From Nocardia fusca NBRC 14340 (lineage in GTDB: Bacteria; Actinomycetota; Actinomycetes; Mycobacteriales; Mycobacteriaceae), in the NCBI RefSeq assembly GCF_001618425.1, contig NZ_BDCU01000041.1, positions 62,001 through 126,000 on the forward strand: a stretch of 64,000 bases of DNA. Direction: 5' to 3'. A program made the position numbers and the translations under genes. Under the pieces are notes generated by a model, which had not been told where the DNA came from, did no database searches, and worked only from the letters and a program-made list of their open reading frames with translations. This document shows, piece after piece, positions 1 through 9,315 of this stretch (position 1 is the first letter of the stretch; each line of letters opens with the position of its first letter).

Positions 1-1
1 C

Positions 2-313
2 GGGATCGTGCGGTCACTGCTGGCCCACGGCGCGGATCCGGCTCGCGCGGACGCGCGGGGTCGCACTCCCCTGGCCATCGCGACCCGCCTCGCGTCCGCC
101 GACCCGGTCGCACTGCTCGCGGAGCAGTGGGCCGGACCCGATCGGGAGTACAGCGTGCACCGCCGCCCCGCCGGTGACGGCACCGACGTGATCACATTGC
201 ATTACGGGGACCAGGGACAGGGCGGGGAGACATCGATACAGGACGGGCACGCGGCGATCGCCCGACTGCTCGGTGGCCTCGGCGACCGGAGCGAAACCAT
301 CGACCCGGGCTGA
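2..313 (+). CDS. Ankyrin-repeat protein, C-terminal fragment
   Basis: The frame is open from the left edge, so the start lies outside the window; a GTG at position 8 is internal to the repeat and probably not the true start. The first 20 or so residues (LLAHGADP, then GRTPLAIA) fit the end of one ankyrin repeat and the helix of the next. The remaining roughly 65 residues are not repetitive and contain a short acidic, glycine-rich segment. Ankyrin repeats bind proteins; no enzymatic role is visible. The gene converges on the FBP-domain gene, with a very strong hairpin between the two stops. The repeat call is fairly safe; the function is unknown. Confidence 0.6.
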   Translation, partial: GIVRSLLAHGADPARADARGRTPLAIATRLASADPVALLAEQWAGPDREYSVHRRPAGDGTDVITLHYGDQGQGGETSIQDGHAAIARLLGGLGDRSETIDPG

Positions 314-324
314 TGTCCCCGGGC

Positions 325-383
325 GCATCCTCCCCGGCCGAGGCGGTCCGGCACGGCCGGGCCGCCTCGGCCGGGGAGGATGC
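325..383. terminator. Long perfect hairpin between convergent genes
   Basis: Bases 325-346 and 362-383 are perfect 22-base reverse complements. The intervening bases add a further 5-bp stem (348-352 with 356-360) around a three-base loop. It begins 12 bases after the ankyrin stop and lies about 115 bases beyond the stop of the opposing gene. There is no T-tract, which is common for actinobacterial terminators. It is probably a bidirectional terminator. Confidence 0.7.
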
Positions 384-499
384 GGGAAGCTCCGGATTCC
401 GCTGTCGTGGTGCGGGATCCGGAACACTTCCCGGGCCGGGTCTCGAGTATCGGCGCACAGCCACTACCTCTTTCTCGTCGAGCGGATCCACCGCGATGA

Positions 500-988
500 T
501 CAGCCGCGGACCCGGGTCAGGAACGCGGTGATGTTCTCCCGGATCTGCTCGATCCGGAACTCGGGATCGAAATCGTCGCGGTAGGCACGGCCCATCGCGG
601 GCGTTTTCTTCCGGCGGGCGTACAGCGAACACGCCAGATCGTCACACATATAGGTCCCGGTCGAGTTGCCGCGCCGACCGGCCTCGCCCGCCTTCCGTGC
701 CGTCATCAGCACCACACCGCCGTTGGAGTGCGTGGTGGAGCAGATCGTGCACATCTGCGAACGCCGTGGTCCACCGGTTTCGTACCGCAGTGCGATACCG
801 GCCGGGCCGTGCTCCTCGGGGATCACGAGATAGGCGCGCCCGGCTGCTCCGGGATCGGACCACCCCAGGAAGTCCAGGTCGTCCCAGGGACGGTCCGCCA
901 GGTCGGTGGGTATCGCCAGACGTTTGGCGTCGCCCTTCGAGCAATTGACGAACGACGCTCTGATCTCGCGTTCGGTCAGGGGTTCCAT
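500..988 (-). CDS. FBP-domain (FusB-like) treble-clef zinc-finger protein
   Basis: This 162-residue protein matches the short actinobacterial FBP family, related to the C-terminal treble-clef zinc finger of FusB, which binds EF-G. The N-terminal MEPLTEREIRASFVN is the usual family start. Zinc-ligand cysteines are visible as CTIC near residue 80 and CDDLAC near residue 120, followed by an RRKK basic patch. The open frame extends far upstream, but the ATG at 988 gives the family-typical N-terminus, and the upstream extension has shadow-like composition. The partner is inferred to be EF-G or the ribosome. An EF-G2 gene lies 10 kb away. Confidence 0.8.
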   Translation of the reverse strand: MEPLTEREIRASFVNCSKGDAKRLAIPTDLADRPWDDLDFLGWSDPGAAGRAYLVIPEEHGPAGIALRYETGGPRRSQMCTICSTTHSNGGVVLMTARKAGEAGRRGNSTGTYMCDDLACSLYARRKKTPAMGRAYRDDFDPEFRIEQIRENITAFLTRVRG

Positions 989-1234
989 GACACTGCATCT
1001 CCTTCGACAGTCGGGATGGACAAACCGCGACAATTTATCGGCAACCCGGCCGGCGGGCAATCTATTTTCCGGCGGTGGCGGATGCGCACCCGCCCGGAGC
1101 CCGGCGCCGCGCGGCGGGCCCGCGCGGCCGCGGGCGGCGCGGTGTCGGCCCGGGAACGTTTGGCCGGAAGTGCCGATCCGGACCCCGGGCGCCGTCCTAC
1201 AGTGAGGTAGACCACAGCGGCGACAGGAGTTGGT

Positions 1235-2701
1235 ATGAGTGCGCGACGCCCGGTGTCGATCCTGATCATCGGCGCCGGATTCGGTGGTATCGGCGTGGCG
1301 ATCGAGCTGCGCCGGCACGGATTCGACGACATCACCATCCTCGAAAAGGCCGACGACCTCGGCGGCGTGTGGCGGGAGAACACCTACCCCGGCGCGGCCT
1401 GCGATGTGCCGTCTCCGCTGTACTCCTACTCCTTCGAGCAGAAGCCCGATTGGCCACAGCGGTACTCCGGTCAGGCCGCCATCCACGACTATCTGCGCGG
1501 CGTAACCCGCCGGCACGGCCTGCTGGAGCGGATCGAGTTCGGCGTCGCGGTCACCGGCGCGGTGTTCGACGAGCAGACCGGGAGCTGGACGGTGCAGACC
1601 GCCGACGGCGGCCGGCGGACCGCACAGGTGCTGATCTCCGCCGTGGGCCAGCTGTCGCGCCCGCAACTGCCCGCCATCCCGGGCGTCGGCAGTTTCGCCG
1701 GCCCCGCCTTCCATTCGGCCCTGTGGGATCACGAGGTCGACCTCACCGGGAAACGGGTGGCCTGCATCGGCACCGGCGCGAGTGCCATCCAGTACGTTCC
1801 ACAGATCCAGCCCGTGGTCGAGCAGCTGACCCTGTTCCAGCGCACCGCGGCCTGGGTGCTGCCCAAGTTCGATACCGACTACTCCCCGATCCAGCACAAG
1901 CTCTTCGCCAAGATCCCCGGCATGCTGCTGGTGGAACGGCTCGGCTGGTGGCTCACCGCCGAGATCTCCTCGCTGGGTCTGGTGGAACTGCCGATCATCA
2001 GCCGTCTCGTCTCACGCATCGCCGCCCGGAACCTGACGGAGAACGTGGACGATCCCGATCTGCGGGCCGCACTCACCCCCGACTATCCGATCGCCTGTAA
2101 ACGCGTCCTGTTCTCCAGCGACTACTATCCGGCGCTCACCCGGCCCAATGTGGAAGTGACCACCTCGGATATCACCGAGATCACCCCGCAGGGTGTGCGG
2201 ACCGCCGACGGCACCCTGCACGAAGTCGATGTGATCATCTACGGCACCGGGTTCAAGGGCACCGAGTTCCTGTGGCCGATGCGTATCACCGGCCGCGACG
2301 GGCGCGAGCTGGCCGAGGTGTGGTCCGCGGGCGCGCACGCCTACTACGGGATCACGGTGCCCGAATTCCCGAACCTGTTCATGGTGTACGGACCCAATAC
2401 GAATCTGGGCGTCGGATCGATCATCTACATGATCGAATCGCAGTCCCGCTACATCCGGCAGGCGGTCGAGCTGCTGGCCGGCACACCCGGCCATGTCCTC
2501 GAGGTCCGCGCCGACACCGAGCGCGCGTTCAACGACGCCCTGCAGAAACGCCTCGAACGCACGCCATGGAATTTCTGCTCGAGCTGGTACCGCAACGCGG
2601 CCGGCAAGATCACCAACAACTGGCCGGGTACGGTCACCCGGTACCGCCGCCGCGTCCGCAAACTCGACCCACGGGATTACACGCTGACACCCGCGGCATG
2701 A
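1235..2701 (+). CDS. Flavin-containing monooxygenase, Baeyer-Villiger type
   Basis: This 488-residue FAD/NADPH enzyme would insert oxygen next to a ketone or oxygenate a soft nucleophile. The FAD-binding GAGFGG lies at 13-18. GVWRENTYPGAACDVPS near 44-60 is typical of Baeyer-Villiger and related monooxygenases. The type I fingerprint FxGxxxHxxxW is present at 154-164 (FAGPAFHSALW). A second Rossmann motif, GTGAS, follows at about 179. The ATG at 1235 has AGGAG nine bases upstream. It stands alone, 103 bases before zapE, and is divergent from the FBP gene. The substrate cannot be predicted. Confidence 0.85.
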   Translation: MSARRPVSILIIGAGFGGIGVAIELRRHGFDDITILEKADDLGGVWRENTYPGAACDVPSPLYSYSFEQKPDWPQRYSGQAAIHDYLRGVTRRHGLLERIEFGVAVTGAVFDEQTGSWTVQTADGGRRTAQVLISAVGQLSRPQLPAIPGVGSFAGPAFHSALWDHEVDLTGKRVACIGTGASAIQYVPQIQPVVEQLTLFQRTAAWVLPKFDTDYSPIQHKLFAKIPGMLLVERLGWWLTAEISSLGLVELPIISRLVSRIAARNLTENVDDPDLRAALTPDYPIACKRVLFSSDYYPALTRPNVEVTTSDITEITPQGVRTADGTLHEVDVIIYGTGFKGTEFLWPMRITGRDGRELAEVWSAGAHAYYGITVPEFPNLFMVYGPNTNLGVGSIIYMIESQSRYIRQAVELLAGTPGHVLEVRADTERAFNDALQKRLERTPWNFCSSWYRNAAGKITNNWPGTVTRYRRRVRKLDPRDYTLTPAA

Positions 2702-2803
2702 CGCCGGGTGCGTCGGGCGATCATCCTCACATGTGCTCCTGATCTCTGGGCCGAGGGCGTCCGTCCTGCCAGGCTGACCTCCGGGATCGAGGAGGTGGCG
2801 ACG

Positions 2804-3880
2804 GTGGCCGGAATACATCGCGGTTGGACGCCGGAGGTTTTCGAGGCGGCCGCCCGGACAGCCGGTTTCGAACTGGACGCGTCACAGTCCGCGGCGGCCG
2901 CCCGGCTGGTACAGCTCGGCCACGAGATAGTGCGCCGCCGTGGACTCTTCGGCTCGGCGCCGCGCGGCGTGTACGTCTGGGGGCCGGTGGGGCGCGGTAA
3001 GAGCTGGCTGACCGATACCTTCTACTCGGCGGTGCCCATCACCGGGAAACGGCGCATGCACTTCCACGAGTTCTTCCGCGAATTCCACACCCGCTACGCC
3101 ACCCACCGCCACGAGAAACATGCCGGTGACCGCGCGGTCCGCGAACTACTCGGCGACTCCCGGCTGGTGTGTTTCGACGAATTCCACGTCCATGATCCCG
3201 GCGACGCCACCATCATGGCCCGAGTCGTGCAATCGCTGCTCGCCCAGCGGATCACACTGGTCGCCACCTCGAACTATCCGCCCACCGGTCTGCTGCCGAA
3301 CCCGCTGTTCCATCATCTGATCGAACCGCTGGCCGCGACCCTGCAGAACTCACTGGATGTTGTCGAGGTCGCGGGTCCCCGCGACTACCGGCGGGCCCGC
3401 CGGCCGGGAACACCCGCCGCCGAGTTCGAACGCGGCGGATACCTCTGGCCCGGTACCGACGCCCAGCTGGCGCGAGCCGGCCTGGCGCCGCCGGCCCCGG
3501 CCGAACGGCAGCGCGTTCGGATCGGTGCGCGCGCGGTGACCGCCCGGGCGGTGCGCGGCGATGCGGTCTGGTTCGACTTCACCGATCTCTGCGACGGTCC
3601 GTACTCGACCATCGACTACCTGAGCCTGGCCGACCGGTTCCGGGACTGGACGCTGTCGGGTCTGCCCGCGCCGGCCACCACCGGCCGCGACGCCGCGCAA
3701 CGTTTCGCCAATCTGGTGGACGTGCTGTGCGACCGGGACCGCCGCCTGTATCTCGTCGCCGCCGCGCCGCTCACCGAATGCCTGACCGGTGACCACCTGC
3801 CGCCCGATATCCGGCGCACAGCCAGCCGCCTGGCGCTACTACCGGAGATCGGCGCGCCGGTCGCCGTGGCCGATCAGTAG
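2804..3880 (+). CDS. zapE: Cell division protein ZapE / AFG1-family ATPase
   Basis: This 358-residue P-loop ATPase belongs to the AFG1/ZapE family, which associates with the division apparatus in bacteria and with protein turnover in mitochondria. The Walker A GPVGRGKS is at about 60-67 and the Walker B-like LVCFDEF at about 121-127. TSNYPP and HHLIEPL follow in the usual order. The GTG at 2804 follows a strong GAGGAGG at 2789-2795 and gives a family-sized protein; the open frame reaches back to 2708 but without a comparable ribosome-binding site. The 3' end overlaps the opposing gene by 7 bases. Confidence 0.88.
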   Translation: MAGIHRGWTPEVFEAAARTAGFELDASQSAAAARLVQLGHEIVRRRGLFGSAPRGVYVWGPVGRGKSWLTDTFYSAVPITGKRRMHFHEFFREFHTRYATHRHEKHAGDRAVRELLGDSRLVCFDEFHVHDPGDATIMARVVQSLLAQRITLVATSNYPPTGLLPNPLFHHLIEPLAATLQNSLDVVEVAGPRDYRRARRPGTPAAEFERGGYLWPGTDAQLARAGLAPPAPAERQRVRIGARAVTARAVRGDAVWFDFTDLCDGPYSTIDYLSLADRFRDWTLSGLPAPATTGRDAAQRFANLVDVLCDRDRRLYLVAAAPLTECLTGDHLPPDIRRTASRLALLPEIGAPVAVADQ

Positions 3881-4335
3881 TCGGGGAAGAGCCAGAGGTT
3901 CTGTGCCGCGACCGCCCGCAGAAACGCGGCCAGCGACCGTACCCGGGCCAGCGCGTACCCGTCATCGCTGTCGTGGCCGAACAGCGGCACCGGCACCGCG
4001 CCGCTCTCCGCCCGGACAAGCCATTCGTCGAGTCGTTTCAGCAGGCCCCGCACCTCCTCGGGGTCGACCAGGTCGTACAGACCGACTCCGAATTCGTCGG
4101 ACACCCACTCGTCGTACACCTGTCCCCGGAAACCGGTCGGGTCGCCGTCGGAGGGCCAGAACAGTCCACCGGTCGTGAACTCGCGCGGCAGCTCGCGGAA
4201 GGGTTCGAGTTCCGCCGGGCGCAGCCAGCCGAACTCGCCGCGTTCCTCCGGGGGCATCTCCTGTAACCGCTGGAAGGCCGCGTTGTCGATCACCCGGTCC
4301 TGGCTGGGCCGGACCGCGTACACATCGAGTCCCAT
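3874..4335 (-). CDS. Conserved hypothetical protein
   Basis: This 153-residue soluble protein begins MGLDVYAVRP and has many acidic and aromatic residues. A conserved-looking centre has FTTGGLFWPSDG, then FRGQVYDEWV and LYDLVDPEEV. The opening resembles small proteins of unknown function that begin MGLD-x-Y. No signal peptide, membrane segment or catalytic motif is seen. It converges on zapE with a 7-base stop overlap, and a pseudogene lies 36 bases upstream of its start. Coding is supported by high third-position GC and the absence of a better frame. No function can be assigned. Confidence 0.7.
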   Translation of the reverse strand: MGLDVYAVRPSQDRVIDNAAFQRLQEMPPEERGEFGWLRPAELEPFRELPREFTTGGLFWPSDGDPTGFRGQVYDEWVSDEFGVGLYDLVDPEEVRGLLKRLDEWLVRAESGAVPVPLFGHDSDDGYALARVRSLAAFLRAVAAQNLWLFPDY

Positions 4336-4371
4336 GGGTCGAGCCTAAGGTGCCCGCCTCCGGCCCGCAGG

Positions 4372-5016
4372 TCACACGTACCGTGGTTCCGGGGTCCGGG
4401 CCAGGCACAGCGCCCAGTCGGAATACCAGGCGCCGGTGGTCCAGATCTTGGCGCCGTTGAGGATCAGTCGTCGCCGTCGCGGACGGCGGTCGTCACCGCA
4501 CCCGCGACATCGGAACCGCCGCTGGGTTCGGAGAGGAACTGCATCCAGATCTCCTCACCCCGCAACATGGCCGGGATATGGCGGCGCTTCTGCTCCTCGG
4601 TACCGAAATCGAGCAGGACCGCCGCGCACGGCGACAGGGTCGGCACCTGGAAGCGGGACGGATCTCGTAGCCGGCCAGTTCGCCGGTGAACGCCCGCTGG
4701 TGTTCGGCGGTGAGTCCGCGGCCGCCGTATTCGACCGGGATCGCGATACCGACGAATCCGGCCTCGTAGAAAGCGCGCTGGAGTTGCCGGTCGTAGGCGA
4801 CGGCCGCGAGTTCCTCCTCCCGCGCGACCTTGCGCAGCCCGGCGGTGGCTTCGGCGCGGTAGGGTCCGAGTTCGGCGCCGCGGCGCCAGTAATCGGCGGT
4901 GAACCCGTTGTCGTCGTCGCGGAGCCGGCGAAGCTGATCCACCGGTGCCCGGGTGGTCAGGAATTTCGCCGTGGTGGAACGGAAGAACTCCTGTTCAGGG
5001 GTTTGTCGAACAGCAT
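4372..5016 (-). pseudogene. Acyl-CoA dehydrogenase, frameshifted and truncated
   Basis: Recognisable acyl-CoA dehydrogenase sequence is spread over several frames. The ATG at 5014-5016, after GGAGG, reads MLFD and then loses frame; TPEQEFFRST continues one base out. A second break near 4660 follows ELAGYEI, after which PTLSPCAAVLLDFG and EQKRRHIP resume in another frame. A third break near 4465 interrupts GDD before ILNGAKIWTTGAW. Each break is explained by loss of one base. The gene then stops at 4372 after LARTPEP, about half the family's length, lacking the flavin-binding C-terminal helical domain. It must be non-functional unless there are sequencing errors; the truncation argues for real decay. 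Confidence 0.85.
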
Positions 5017-5294
5017 GCGGTCCTCCGTGCGTTCTCGTATCGGCTGCGGTGCAGCGCGGCGAACGCCGCGACGACGGGCGGCCGAATCGGTGCCGCCACC
5101 GTCGGCGCTCCCACAAGTCGAATACCGTACGTCGGGCCGCCCCCGCAATAGCCTGCGCCGATGATGCAGGTAGGAGGCCCGGCCGTGCGGGCGCGGCCGA
5201 GGATGAAGACTGTCTGTGGCAAAGGGTTTCGCGTCCGGCGGTGCGACTACCGATATCGTGTCCACATCACCGGCGACAGGGAGGGGTGATCGGG

Positions 5295-6431
5295 ATGCTC
5301 GTCATTACCGACAAGCTCAGATCGGGCGCGGAGAGACGGGTTGTCGGCTGGCTCCGGAAATGGGAGGGGGACTACCGGGTTCCCGGAGTCGCGATCACGA
5401 ACTGCTTCATCTCCGGGCAGGAGGTGGACCTGGTCATCATCACCCCGTACACGACCGTGGTCGGGGAGGTCAAAGGTGTCGACCCGGAGGTCACCGGCAG
5501 CGTCCTGCAGTGCACCACCAACAGCCGCTGGCGGGTTCCGGGCTCCGCGGGCGACCCGGTCAGTGTGCGGGACAACGACACCACCCCCTACGACCAGGTT
5601 CGCGACGGGGTGTTCAAACTGAAGGCCGCCGCCGGGCAGGTGGGCGGCAGCGCGTTCGTCACCGGTCTCGTGGTGGTGCTACCGCCGCGCGGATCGACCA
5701 TGCGGCTCGAGAAGAAGTCGGCACCGCCGCCGGGTTGCGATGTGCTGCTGTGCAACACCCAGAATCCGCTGCGCGCCTGGTTCCATCGCGCCCATCACCG
5801 CAGCGCCGTCGTCTGGACCGCGGAGCAGGCCTACGCGGTGATCGAAGCGCTCGAATACGGTGACCGCACCACCATCGCCGAACTGGCCGACGAAGGCTTC
5901 CCGCTGGATTCGGCCCTTCCCGCCATCGAACCGATTCCGCTTCCGCCTTCCGCACCGGACCCGGTACCGGCCCCGGCCCGTGCCGTCGCGCCGCCGCTGT
6001 CCGCGCCGGCCCGCGACGCGGTTCCGCCGCGCGCGGTCGAGGCAGACAGCCCGTCCGCGGCGGCCCCGGCCGACCCCGCTCCGTCGCCGGAACCACCGGC
6101 TGCCCCACCACCACCGCCGCCGCTCGAACCGCAACCGCAGCCCCGGCCGGCGACCGAACCGCTCCCGGAGCCGGCCTCCACCGCTGGGCGCCGGGCGCAC
6201 TGGCAGACCGCGGCGGCATTCGCGGTGATCGCCGTTCTCGGCGGCGGGTTGTGGCTGGTGGCCCGCGGCGGGGGCGACGCTCCCGCACCCCGGGAAACCG
6301 GGAATCACCAACAGACCAGCTCCGTCGCGGAGGTACCCGCTGCCCCACCGCAGCCCGCGGCGGGGGTCCCGCAACCGCCGCCGCGCCCCGCGCCCCCGCC
6401 GGTCTGCTACCCGTTCCAGGCGAGGTGCTGA
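5295..6431 (+). CDS. NERD-domain protein with C-terminal membrane anchor
   Basis: This 378-residue protein has a nuclease-related (NERD) domain in its first ~120 residues: GAERRVVGWL, then GQEVDLVII and VVGEVKG, matching the acidic and lysine positions of restriction-nuclease-like folds. A segment to about residue 210 is followed by a proline/alanine-rich linker, one membrane helix near 300-320 (FAVIAVLGGGLWLV) and another proline-rich tail ending CYPFQARC. The ATG at 5295 has an AGGGAGG nine bases upstream. It overlaps the opposing M48 gene by 25 bases. A role in DNA or RNA cleavage is inferred from the fold only. Confidence 0.78.
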   Translation: MLVITDKLRSGAERRVVGWLRKWEGDYRVPGVAITNCFISGQEVDLVIITPYTTVVGEVKGVDPEVTGSVLQCTTNSRWRVPGSAGDPVSVRDNDTTPYDQVRDGVFKLKAAAGQVGGSAFVTGLVVVLPPRGSTMRLEKKSAPPPGCDVLLCNTQNPLRAWFHRAHHRSAVVWTAEQAYAVIEALEYGDRTTIAELADEGFPLDSALPAIEPIPLPPSAPDPVPAPARAVAPPLSAPARDAVPPRAVEADSPSAAAPADPAPSPEPPAAPPPPPPLEPQPQPRPATEPLPEPASTAGRRAHWQTAAAFAVIAVLGGGLWLVARGGGDAPAPRETGNHQQTSSVAEVPAAPPQPAAGVPQPPPRPAPPPVCYPFQARC

Positions 6432-9289
6432 CCCGGCGCACGAGCCCTGCCCCGGTCACCCTCGTTCGCCTGGGCTCCGAGCGCCTCGAGGCGCTGAACG
6501 AGCGAATTGTAGGCGGTGACGGCAGCGCTGCTCTCGGCCATCGACGCGTCGAACCGGGCGTTGCCGCCGTCGTTTTCGAAACTGTCGCGGCAGTCGGCGC
6601 CCGCCCGCGCGGTGGCGGCGAGTGTGGCCGCCCAGTCGGTTTGCGCACGCTCGTCGGGTATCGGGACAAATGCCGCCGCATCCTCGGCGACGCGAATCAT
6701 CTCGGTGCAGACCGGCACGAAAACCGCACGCTCGAGCGGAACCGTCGGCAGACCCGCGGCCTCGCTCACGCGGAGCGCGTCGGTGACGGCGGCCTTCATC
6801 CGCCCGAAGGACGCGTGCAGAGCCGAGACCTTCGCATCGCCGCCGACGTGCCACCAGCTCTGCACGAATCGAGCGGTCGTCTCCTCCGTGCGGGCCGGCT
6901 CGTAGCCGACGGACCCGGCGACTTCCTCCACGTCGGCCCGGTTGTAGTAGTTCAGGCCGGTGTCGATGACCAGGGCGATTGCCACGGCACAGACGACGGC
7001 CACCAGCGCTCTGCGGCGCGACAGCGATCCGGGTTTCCGCGAGGTCACCGTGTCCGGCGGCGGGGTCGTGCGATGCCGTGCGGCGATCCGCCGGACACCG
7101 TCGGCGGCGAGCGCAGCGATCAATGCCGCCGCCGCGGCGAGGTGTATCCCGATGCCCAGGACGAACGGTACCTGGAGCAGCACCAGCAGGCGTGCCGCGT
7201 CCGGACGCCACGCGCAGGTGTAGGCCATGACCTGCATCGACTCCAGGCAGCCGTCGGTGGCGGCGAAGAAGAACAGGCCGAGCAACCCGAACAGACCGGC
7301 CCCGGCCGCCGCGGCCGGCGCCATCACCGACCGGTACCGGCCGGCGACCGCGGCGACCGCGCCGGCCGTCAGCACGGCAGCGGTACCCAGCCCGGCGGTC
7401 AACCACATCGGGTAGGCGTTGATGAACTCCGGAGTGAGCCCGCCGGCAGGGCGGCCCGGGTGCAGTCGGTACATCACCAGCGCTACGGCCCCGCCGGACA
7501 GCAGCCCGCCGAGGACGGCACCGACGACGGCAGGTCGCAGCGATACGGCGGCGAGGGATAACGCCCTTTCTCCGAGATCGCCGGCGCCCATTCGCTCGAT
7601 CCAGGCCGGTGTCCGGGACGGCGGTCTGCGCACCAGCGCCAGCAACGGGAACAACCACAGACAGGTTGCGCCGATGAGGACCAGCGGCCGGTTGGCGAGA
7701 TCCGCGATGAACCCGTACCAGAAGGGCAGACCGGGCAGTGACAACTCAGCGGAGTGAAACGGTCCGCGCAGGAACAGGAACGGCCCGCTCATCCAGTAGC
7801 CGTACCAGGTGCCGAAGACGACGAGGGCGGCACCGAGCCCGAGCAGCCGCACCGTGCGGATCGAGTGGCCCCGGCATCCTCGTATCCACAGTTCCGCGCA
7901 GTGGGTCAGCCACCAGGTGAACACCGCACCGGCGAGTACGAAGACGAGCAGGATCGCGGGGTCCTCGGGCAGCAGCCGGGGTCCGGCCGAGCGGAAGGAC
8001 ATCAGCTCGCCCACCGCCATCCCGGCGCCGAGCCAGATCCCGGCACGCCGGCCGGAAGGCACCGGGACGCCGGTGACGACAGCGTGCCCCACCGCTCGCC
8101 AGAGGGCGTAACCCGCGATGCCGACCACGAGCCCGGCGGTCGCCCAGGTGGACAGCAGGCCGCCGAGTCCCGTGTTCACCGCGACGCCGAAGCCGTCGGC
8201 CGCAAGGGGGACGGCCAGGTTCGCCACCTGCGCGGTGACCCCGGTGAGGAACATCATGAGTGCCGTGACACCGAACAGCGACCCGGAACCGTGCAGCGCT
8301 CCGAGCCGTTCCGGCCGGCCCGGATGAGTACGCCACAACCCGAGGAACCGGTCCCACCGAGGGTGTTTCGGCGCAGTCCCGTCGTCCTGCCAGGCGAATG
8401 CGTCCGCACCGGCCCGGTGGGCGGCCTCCAGGTCGGCATGGACCTCCCGGGTCCGCAGGATATCGGCCCGCACCAGGTAGGTCAGTGCCACCAGCACCGC
8501 CACCCGGAGGATGCCGCGCAGCGACACCTGCCATTCGGCCCACCACAGCTCCGGGTCCGCGGCCACCGAAATTCCCTGCCCGATCAGGTAGGGAACCAGC
8601 GCGCAGACGAGGAAGGCCCGCCACAGGGCAACCGTGGCGTAGGTGATGTCGACATCACGGTTACGAAGATGCGCGAGTTCGTGCAGGACCACATCCCGCA
8701 ACACCTCGGGTGCGCTACCACTGCGGGCGACCAGCCCGCCGTCCAGGCATACCGTGTACCGGCCCAGCCGCCCGAAGACGACGGCGCCGACGGTCTCGGC
8801 CCGCGGGTCGATCACGAATTCCGGCGTCCGGCGCAGATCGGCCACCGCGACCAGTTCGCGCAGCCGGGCGGCCAATTCGTCGGGCCCGCTCGTGTCCACC
8901 GGCAGCAGCCGCCCCGGCCGGCACCGCCACACCGGCGATCCCAGGTAGATCACCGCCGCGACGAGCAATACCGCCACCGATCCGGCGATCATCCACTCCA
9001 CCGGAGCGCGGGCGACACCATGGGAGTCCTCGCAGGACCGGATGAACTCGGCATGGGTGAGCGCCGCGGCGGGGATGTAGGAACTCTGCCACGGGTCGTA
9101 GCCGACGGCGAGCCGGCAGGGCCCGTACCAGCTCTGATCGTGGGAACGTAACTGCGAGGTGACCGCGGACAGCAACGACAGACTGTCCACCACGACGAAC
9201 GCCAGCAACAGCGCGAACCGGATCGCGGTCCCCGCGGTGAAGGCTCTGGCCTGCACCGGTACCGCGTTCGTCCCGGTCTCGGCAGCCAT
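6407..9289 (-). CDS. Large membrane-bound M48-family zinc metallopeptidase
   Basis: This 960-residue polytopic membrane protein has an HtpX/Ste24-like M48 peptidase region. HELAH is at about 203-207, preceded by VCLDGGLVAR and followed by REVHADLEA, which supplies the likely third zinc ligand. Many hydrophobic segments lie before and after the motif, up to about residue 770. A last helix (ALVAVVCAVAIALVI) then leads to an exported, helix-rich domain of about 170 residues. M48 peptidases are usually near 300 residues, so the size is unusual. The ATG at 9289 follows AGGGGGG. It lies 26 bases after a small upstream gene, probably co-transcribed with it. Confidence 0.82.
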   Translation of the reverse strand: MAAETGTNAVPVQARAFTAGTAIRFALLLAFVVVDSLSLLSAVTSQLRSHDQSWYGPCRLAVGYDPWQSSYIPAAALTHAEFIRSCEDSHGVARAPVEWMIAGSVAVLLVAAVIYLGSPVWRCRPGRLLPVDTSGPDELAARLRELVAVADLRRTPEFVIDPRAETVGAVVFGRLGRYTVCLDGGLVARSGSAPEVLRDVVLHELAHLRNRDVDITYATVALWRAFLVCALVPYLIGQGISVAADPELWWAEWQVSLRGILRVAVLVALTYLVRADILRTREVHADLEAAHRAGADAFAWQDDGTAPKHPRWDRFLGLWRTHPGRPERLGALHGSGSLFGVTALMMFLTGVTAQVANLAVPLAADGFGVAVNTGLGGLLSTWATAGLVVGIAGYALWRAVGHAVVTGVPVPSGRRAGIWLGAGMAVGELMSFRSAGPRLLPEDPAILLVFVLAGAVFTWWLTHCAELWIRGCRGHSIRTVRLLGLGAALVVFGTWYGYWMSGPFLFLRGPFHSAELSLPGLPFWYGFIADLANRPLVLIGATCLWLFPLLALVRRPPSRTPAWIERMGAGDLGERALSLAAVSLRPAVVGAVLGGLLSGGAVALVMYRLHPGRPAGGLTPEFINAYPMWLTAGLGTAAVLTAGAVAAVAGRYRSVMAPAAAAGAGLFGLLGLFFFAATDGCLESMQVMAYTCAWRPDAARLLVLLQVPFVLGIGIHLAAAAALIAALAADGVRRIAARHRTTPPPDTVTSRKPGSLSRRRALVAVVCAVAIALVIDTGLNYYNRADVEEVAGSVGYEPARTEETTARFVQSWWHVGGDAKVSALHASFGRMKAAVTDALRVSEAAGLPTVPLERAVFVPVCTEMIRVAEDAAAFVPIPDERAQTDWAATLAATARAGADCRDSFENDGGNARFDASMAESSAAVTAYNSLVQRLEALGAQANEGDRGRARAPGQHLAWNG

Positions 9290-9315
9290 GGCACCCCCCT
9301 TCCCGCACGAGCCGA

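Noticed and set aside
989..1897. Upstream extension of the FBP-domain frame
   Set aside because: It is antisense to the flavin monooxygenase and the family start is at 988.
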